Shown here piece by piece: positions 60,618 to 64,000 of a stretch of 64,000 bases of DNA (within the stretch, counting starts at the first letter, position 1; the number at the start of each line of letters is the position of its first letter). Both the position numbers and the translations under genes were made by a program. Origin of the DNA: Datisca glomerata (taxonomy: Eukaryota; Streptophyta; Magnoliopsida; Cucurbitales; Datiscaceae); assembly GCA_003255025.1 (NCBI GenBank), contig QANY01005474.1, positions 340,174 through 404,173 of the forward strand, written 5' to 3'. The notes under the pieces are model-generated. The model saw only the letters and a program-made list of their open reading frames with translations, was not told where the DNA came from and ran no database searches.

Positions 60618-62964
60618 TTTGTATCTCTCTTTCTTTCTCCTTCTCCTTATCTCAAAATATTTCTCCCTCTCTCTCGTTATCTCACTCTCTCTTTCTCTAA
60701 TTCTTTCCCTCTCCCTTTCTTGTTTACTCTCTCCCTCCATCTCTCTCAATCTCTCTCTCTTTCTCTCACTCTCTCTCAATCTCACTCACTCTCTCTCTCA
60801 TTCTCTCTCCACCGCTCTCTCCCATTGTCTCTCTTTCTACTTCTCCCCCTCTTCCTCTCTCCCTTTCTCTGTCACACTCTCTCTCTCGTTCTCTTTATCA
60901 CTCCCTCTCTCTATTTCTCTCTCTCTATGTCGTTCTCTCCCACTCTCTCACTCTCTCTCGCTTTCGCTCTCTCTCCTTCCCTCTCCATTTATCTCTCCCT
61001 CTATCTCGCTCTCTATCACTCCCTCTCTCTATTGCTCTCTCTTTGTCTCATTCTCTCCCACTCTCTCACTCTCTCTCTCATTCTCTCTCTCCTTCCCTCT
61101 CCCTTTATCTCTCTTTGTCTCTCTCTCGTTCTCACCTTCTCTGCTCCTTTGTCTCTCTCGCTCTCTACATCTCTCTGTTTCTCCCCCTCTTTCTCTCACT
61201 TTCCCTCTCTCTCTCTCTGTCACTCTCTTCTCTCTCTTTATCACTCTCTCTTTATCTCTCAATCTCACTCCCTCTCTCTCTCTCTCTATGTCTCTCTCTC
61301 TTTCTCTCTCTATGTCTCTCTCTCTTTCTCTATGTCTCTCACTCTCTGTCACTCTCTCTGTGTGTCCCCCCTCTATCTATCTTACTCTCTTCCTCCCTCA
61401 CTCACTCATTCTTTTGCTATGTCTAAAATTCTCTCTTCCTCTATCTCTCTCTCCCCCTCTATCTCCTCTTTGTCTCTCTCTTGTTCTCTCTCTCTCTCTT
61501 CCTCTCTAACTCTACCTCTCTCTCCCCCCCTTTCTCTCTCCCTCTCTCCCTCTCTCTCTCTCCCTCACTTTCTTTTGTCCCCTCTCTCCCTCTCTTTCTC
61601 TCTCTCCCTCCACCTCTTTCTCCCTCCCTCCCCCTTTCTCTCACTCTCCCTCCCTCTATTTCTCTCCCTTTCTCTCTCTCTCACCCTCTCTCTTTCTCCC
61701 TCTCTTTCTCTCGCTCTCCCTCTCTCCTCTTTATCTGTTCTTCTCCCTCCCTTTCACACTATCACACTCTCTCACTCTATCACACACACACACACACACT
61801 CTCATTCTCTCTTGCTCTCTCTCCCTTCCTTTCTCTCCCTACCTCTCTCTCACCCTCTCTCTGTCCCTCTCTTCCTCTGTCTCTCTGTCTCTCTATCTCT
61901 CTCCCTCTTTCCTCTCTTTCCTTCTCCCTATCTCTCTCTCCCTCTCTCTCCCTCTCTGCATCTCTCTCTCTCTTTCTCCCTCTCTCCCTCTCTCTCTCAC
62001 TCGCTCTCACCCTCCCTCTCACCCCCTCTCTCTCACTTTTTCTATCTCTATCTCATTATCTCTCTCTCCCGCTCTCTCTCTCGCTCTCTCCCCCTCTCTC
62101 TCGCTCTCTTCTCACCCTCCCTCTATCTTATTCTCTCTCTCCCTGTTTCTCGCTCTATCTGCCTCTCTCTCTTTATCTCCTCTCTCTCTTTCTCTCTCTC
62201 TCTCTCCCTCTCTCTATCGCTCTCTCTCCTTTCCTCTCCCTTTCTCTCTCTCTCTCTCTCTCTCCCTCTCTCTATCGCTCTCTCTCCTTCCCTCTCCCTT
62301 TATCTCTCTCTCTCACTCTCTCTATCACTCCCTCTCTCTATTGCTCTCTCTCTTGTCTCATTCTCTCCCACTCTCTCACCCTCTCTCCCCTTTGTCTCTC
62401 TCTCTCTCTCCATCTCTTTGTTTCTCCCCTCTTTCTCTCTCCCAATCTCTCTCTCTCACTCTCCCTCTCCCTCTCTCTCTCTCTCACAGTCTCTCTTTCT
62501 TTCTCTCTCTCTTTCTCCATCTCTCTCTCTTAATCTCTCTCTCACCCTCTCTCCCTCTCTTGTTCTCTCTCTCCCTCTCTTGTTCTCTCTCTTCCTCTCT
62601 CACTCTCTCTTTCTCATTCTCTCTCTTTCTCATTCTCTCTCCCTCTCGCACTCTCTCCCTCACTCCTCTCTCTCCCTCTCTCTCCTTCTCTCTCATTTTC
62701 TCTCTCTCCCTCTCTCCTCTCTTTGTCCATATATATCTCCATCTATGTCTCACTCTTTCTCTGTATTATTTTCTCTCTCTTTCCTCCCTATCTCACACTT
62801 TCTCCCTCTCTCTCTCACTCTCTCTCCCTCCCACCCTTTCCGCTCTCTCTCTCCCCCTCTCCTTCTGTATCTCTCTCTCTTTCTCCCTCTATCATTCTCT
62901 CTTTTTCCTTCTCCTTGTCTCACTATCTTCCTCCCTCTCTCTCTTTATCTCACACACTCTCTCT

Positions 62965-63120
62965 CCCACTAGCTCTCAATCTCATTCTCTATCTCTACCT
63001 CTCTCACTCTCTCCCTCTCTTCTTCTCTCACTCTCTCCTTGTCTCACTATCTTCTCTCACTCTCTCCCACTAGCTCTCAATCTCATTCTCTATCTCTATG
63101 TCTCTCACTCTCTTCCTCTC
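62965..63120. repeat. 101-bp tandem repeat
   Basis: CCCACTAGCTCTCAATCTC occurs at 62965 and 63066, each followed by ATTCTCTATCTCTA. Confidence 0.75.
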
Positions 63121-63356
63121 TCTCACACACTCTCTCAATCTGACACTATCTCCCTCATTCTCTCTCTCCCGCTCTCTCACTCTCTCTATTCGTCACTCTC
63201 TCACTCATTCTCTCTCTTAATCTCCCACTCTCTCTTGTTCGCTCTCCCTATCTCTCTCTTATTCTCTCTCCCACTCTATCTTGTTTTCTCTCTCCTCTCT
63301 CCCTCTCTCTCTCCCTCTCTCCCACTCTTTCTCCTTCTCTCTAACTATCTCTCTCT

Positions 63357-63670
63357 CCTTCTGTATCTCTCTCTCTTTCTCACTCTCTCCCTCTCTCTTT
63401 CTCCTTCTCTTTGTCTCACTATCTCTCTTCCTCTCTGTTTATCTCGTTCTCCCTCTCTCTCTTACTCCCTCTCTCTTTCTCTCTCTATCAATCTATCTCC
63501 CCCTCTCTCAGTTTCTCTCAGTCTCTCCTATCTCTCTCTCCTTCTGTATATCTAAATTTTTCTCCCTCTTTTCCTATCTTTCTTTCTCCATCTCTTTGTC
63601 TCACTTTCTCTCTTCCTCTCTATTTATCTCGCTCTTCCTCTCTCTCACTCAGTCTCTCTCTCTATCTATC
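63357..63670. repeat. ~185-bp tandem unit related to the 170-bp units at 59.2-59.7 kb
   Basis: TTTGTCTCACT marks lie at 63410 and 63595 (step 185). Both are followed by TTCCTCTCTRTTTATCTCG as in the 59.2-59.7-kb units. Confidence 0.7.
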
Positions 63671-64000
63671 CCCCTCTTCCTCTCTCTCTCTCTCTCACTC
63701 TCTCTATCTCTTCCTATCTCTCCCTCCCCCTCTCTCCCTCTCTCTCTCCCTCCCCCTCTCTTGTTCTCTCTCTCTCTCTCTTTCTCTTTCTCTCAGTTTC
63801 TCTCTGTCTCTCTCTCTTTCTCCCTCTCTCACTCTCTTTCTGCCTCTCTCACTCTCTATCCCTCTCTCACTCCCTCTCTCTATCTCTCTCTCCCTTTTTG
63901 GTTCCCTCTCTCTATATCTCTCTCTCCCTCTATCTGTCTATCTCTCTCACTCTCTCTTTATTTCTCTCTCTCTCGCTCTCTCTACCTCGTCCTCTCTCTT

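Larger units (their letters stand above)
56200..61500. repeat. Dispersed related blocks marked by CACTCACTCATTCTTTTGC
   Basis: The word starts at 56278, 58192 and 61399 (offsets 1914 and 3207). Each is preceded by TATCTATCTTACTC and followed by a TCTAAAATTCTCTCTTCC-like stretch. A looser relative lies at 27294. Confidence 0.75.
58190..61960. repeat. Duplicated block, offset ~3.19-3.21 kb
   Basis: Besides the mark at 58192/61399, TTATCTGTTCTTC is at 58545 and 61731 (offset 3186). Both are followed by repeated CACTCTATCACAC, then CCTTCCTTTCTCTCCCTACC and a common GTCTCTCTGTCTCTCTATC. Confidence 0.75.
20357..64000. repeat. CT-rich satellite arm (pyrimidines on plus strand), continues past the window
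   Basis: More than 43 kb is almost only C and T on the plus strand, with isolated A and G. The strand bias flips at 20356/20357 (TGAGAG|TCTC) relative to the GA arm. Recurring words such as TTTGTCTCACTATCTCTC, TGTATCTCTCTC, TTGTTCTCTC and GACTCTCTCACTCACTCT show that it is built from duplicated longer blocks, not from one growing dinucleotide. Because TAA, TAG and TGA all need A or G, a C+T strand stays open in all three plus frames; predicted proteins are Ser/Leu/Pro-rich and not credible. I see no gene, tRNA or transposon inside it. Confidence 0.9.

Noticed and set aside
20357..64000. CRISPR-like array or other direct-repeat/spacer system
   Set aside because: Repeat spacing is irregular, spacers are themselves CT-rich repeats, no associated genes exist, and the setting is a plant nuclear genome.

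Overview
The window looks like repeat-rich nuclear DNA of a flowering plant, probably a dicot. The basis is the type of its decayed retroelements: a Ty1/copia element with a UBN2-type gag, and LINEs of the plant L1 class with a DUF4283-like ORF1. No intact cellular gene, tRNA, rRNA or CRISPR array is visible. Everything recognisable is a broken mobile element or a repeat.

Left part (1-15.69 kb). Bases 1-2312 are AT-rich and non-coding. From 2.31 to 15.52 kb there are parts of at least three LINEs, all on the minus strand and head to tail. LINE C is an ORF1 fragment, split into 2313-3533 and 9610-9880. LINE A (9915-13594) is an ORF2 with endonuclease, reverse transcriptase and C-terminal zinc region. 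LINE B (13595-15520) is an ORF2 truncated inside the reverse transcriptase. A plus-strand copia element (3534-9609), most like the SIRE/Maximus lineage, sits inside LINE C. It has a 5' LTR, a primer binding site, gag, protease, integrase, reverse transcriptase, RNase H and a polypurine tract. Stops and frameshifts disable it, and it lacks a 3' LTR. It is bounded by a 143/144-bp direct repeat of LINE ORF1 sequence, far longer than a normal target-site duplication.

A short GC-rich block (15525-15685) joins the LINEs to the second part of the window.

Right part (15.69-64 kb). About 48 kb is almost pure purine/pyrimidine-asymmetric satellite. The plus strand is GA-rich from 15690 to 20356, then switches abruptly to CT-rich from 20357 to the window end. 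The tract is not a simple dinucleotide run. It carries recurring landmark words, short tandem repeats (23-101 bp), local ~170-185-bp tandem units, and larger duplicated blocks of about 0.97, 1.2, 1.4, 2.5, 3.2 and 3.3 kb, some nearly identical. The very long open frames there encode only Ser/Leu/Pro- or Arg/Glu-rich low-complexity sequence. They arise because a C+T strand cannot contain TAA, TAG or TGA, and I do not regard them as genes.

There is no operon or pathway to describe. The story is one of nested retroelement decay next to a large GA/CT satellite block, plausibly heterochromatin.
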